Positions 5,038 through 5,564 of a stretch of DNA of 5,564 nucleotides are shown piece after piece (the first letter of the stretch is position 1; each line of letters begins with the position of its first letter). Where the stretch lies: the NCBI GenBank assembly GCA_030917985.1, contig JAUPTR010000295.1:1-5564 (forward strand), read 5' to 3'. Below the pieces are notes generated by a model. The model was not told the origin of the DNA. It saw only the letters and a program-made list of their open reading frames with translations, and did not search any database. Position numbers and translations under genes: made by a program. This DNA is from Pseudomonadota bacterium. Lineage in GTDB: Bacteria; Pseudomonadota; Gammaproteobacteria; Burkholderiales; SCOH01.

Positions 5038-5066
5038 GCGACAAACTCTTGTAATTTATTTATAGA
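5038..5066 (+). promoter_or_regulatory. Possible promoter of the Tim44-like gene
   Basis: GCGACA (5038-5043) and TATAGA (5061-5066) are 17 nt apart and each match the sigma-70 consensus at 4 of 6 positions. They would give a leader of about 110 nt. The site overlaps the -10 box of the divergent 47-codon gene, so the two promoters would compete. No better candidate is seen closer to the start codon. Confidence 0.25.
5058..5065 (-). promoter_or_regulatory. -10-like box for the minus-strand small-protein genes
   Basis: On the minus strand the sequence reads CTATAAAT, about 38 nt before the start of the 47-codon gene. No good -35 hexamer is found 16-18 nt further upstream (CCGGCA at 17 nt). The box is identical to the one before the 51-codon ORF (1429-1436). 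Confidence 0.4.
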
Positions 5067-5135
5067 TCAGCTTGTTGTATTTGCCGGTCTTGCAATCGAC
5101 AGGATTCGCCCCAATTTGATGCACTAACCAATCGT

Positions 5136-5148
5136 CAGTGTTGCACTG
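5136..5148. repeat. Short inverted repeat in the leader of the Tim44-like gene
   Basis: CAGTG-TTG-CACTG gives a perfect 5-bp stem with a 3-nt loop, 35 nt before the start codon. It could be a leader hairpin or a small operator. It is short enough to be chance. Confidence 0.25.
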
Positions 5149-5183
5149 GCACCCATCACCGCTTACCCGAACAAGGAGTCATC

Positions 5184-5564
5184 ATGCCCAAGCCCACCGT
5201 GTCTTTGATTGCCATGCTGGTCGTAGCAACCATGGCCACAGCGCCCTTGGCAGAGGCTGCGCGTCTTGGTGGCGGCAAAAGCAGTGGCATGAGCCGCAGC
5301 TACAGCCGCCCGGCTCCTGCACAGAATTACAGCCGCCCGGCACAGCCAGCCCCGCAACCGCAATATCAGCAACCCGCACCACAGCCGCAACGTAGCGGCC
5401 CGGGCTGGGGCGGTGTAGCGGCAGGCGCGGCGGCGGGAGCGGCCGCAGGTTATCTGCTCGGTCAATCGGGCAACAATCACGCAACCGCCCCCAATGCTGC
5501 GCCGACAGATGCAGCGATGGCAGGCTCACACGCGCCGCAGTCGTCGTTCCCGTGGGGCATGGTA
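5184..5564 (+). CDS. Exported protein with Tim44-like N-terminal signature, 3' end outside window
   Basis: Only the first 127 residues are in the window and the frame is open at the right edge. AAGGAG (5173-5178) precedes the ATG by 5 nt. Residues 1-25 are a signal peptide or signal anchor with a hydrophobic core (VSLIAMLVVATMATAPL) and a likely cut after AEA (23-25). The mature start ARLGGGKSSGMSRSYSRPAP (26-45) resembles the beginning of bacterial Tim44-like-domain proteins, which typically read A-x-RLGGGKSxGMxR. A Pro/Gln-rich linker follows (43-69). Then comes GWGGVAAGAAAGAAAGYLLG (74-93), a possible membrane segment with glycines every fourth residue (77, 81, 85, 89, 93). The Tim44-like C-terminal domain (PF04280) would lie beyond the window, so the family call rests on the N-terminus. 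Bacterial relatives are membrane-associated and periplasm-facing, and are poorly characterised. Confidence 0.8.
   Translation, partial: MPKPTVSLIAMLVVATMATAPLAEAARLGGGKSSGMSRSYSRPAPAQNYSRPAQPAPQPQYQQPAPQPQRSGPGWGGVAAGAAAGAAAGYLLGQSGNNHATAPNAAPTDAAMAGSHAPQSSFPWGMV
5301..5341 (+). repeat. 14-bp direct repeat within the Tim44-like gene
   Basis: TACAGCCGCCCGGC occurs at 5301-5314 and 5328-5341, exactly 27 nt (nine codons) apart, encoding YSRPA twice in the linker after the signal peptide. It probably marks a small in-frame duplication, and such linkers vary in length. Confidence 0.6.

Noticed and set aside
5163..5529. Minus-strand open frames (105 and 115 codons) at the right end
   Set aside because: They are antisense to the signal-peptide-bearing Tim44-like gene and consist of low-complexity R/C/A-rich translation.
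1..5564. CRISPR array, tRNA, rRNA, transposase, integrase or toxin-antitoxin pair
   Set aside because: I looked for regularly spaced repeats, cloverleaf patterns and typical protein motifs and saw none. The acidic/basic pair at 4541-5020 lacks toxin or antitoxin signatures and is separated by 99 nt.

Overview
The window looks like a piece of a moderately GC-rich proteobacterial chromosome, most likely a betaproteobacterium. The main clue is an overlapping pair: a DUF815-type AAA ATPase followed by a Nudix/MutT hydrolase whose C-terminus runs into a ThiE-like linker. As far as I know this order is common in Betaproteobacteria. A TrmO close to the E. coli type and an arabinose-binding-domain AraC regulator fit the same background. 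No rRNA, tRNA, CRISPR array, transposase or phage gene is visible. The lineage is an inference, not a measurement.

Left part (1-1338, minus strand): a housekeeping pair, ATPase then Nudix hydrolase. The genes share 8 nt (ATGACTGA), and the Nudix gene leaves the window on the left. Diverging from the ATPase is a promoter region with a perfect inverted repeat (1402-1421) and a TATAAAT box. It leads to a strong Shine-Dalgarno site and a 51-codon ORF (1489-1644) that standard ORF cut-offs would miss.

Centre (1645-2017): no convincing protein gene, but a lot of inverted symmetry. There is a perfect 25-bp stem with a 3-nt loop (1706-1758, probably a terminator), an 11-bp inverted repeat pair 128 bp end to end around it, and two small hairpins with CAA loops. 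A plausible sigma-70 promoter (1857-1884) then leads into an AraC-family regulator (2018-3040). Its stop overlaps the start of trmO (3037-3738) by four bases, so the two are probably co-transcribed and translationally coupled.

Right part (3739-5564): three consecutive minus-strand genes for small proteins without known function (47, 78 and 164 codons in transcription order). Each has a near-consensus Shine-Dalgarno site, and none has a signal peptide. The 47-residue protein is rich in arginine pairs, the 78-residue one is an acidic predicted helix, and the 164-residue one carries an internal duplication. Diverging from them is the start of an exported protein with the N-terminal signature of bacterial Tim44-like proteins and a five-glycine GxxxG zipper; its C-terminal part lies beyond the right edge.

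The best candidates for undescribed biology are the set of small proteins (51, 47, 78 and 164 residues) and the symmetrical element at 1692-1819. I see no complete defence, toxin-antitoxin, secretion or mobile system here.
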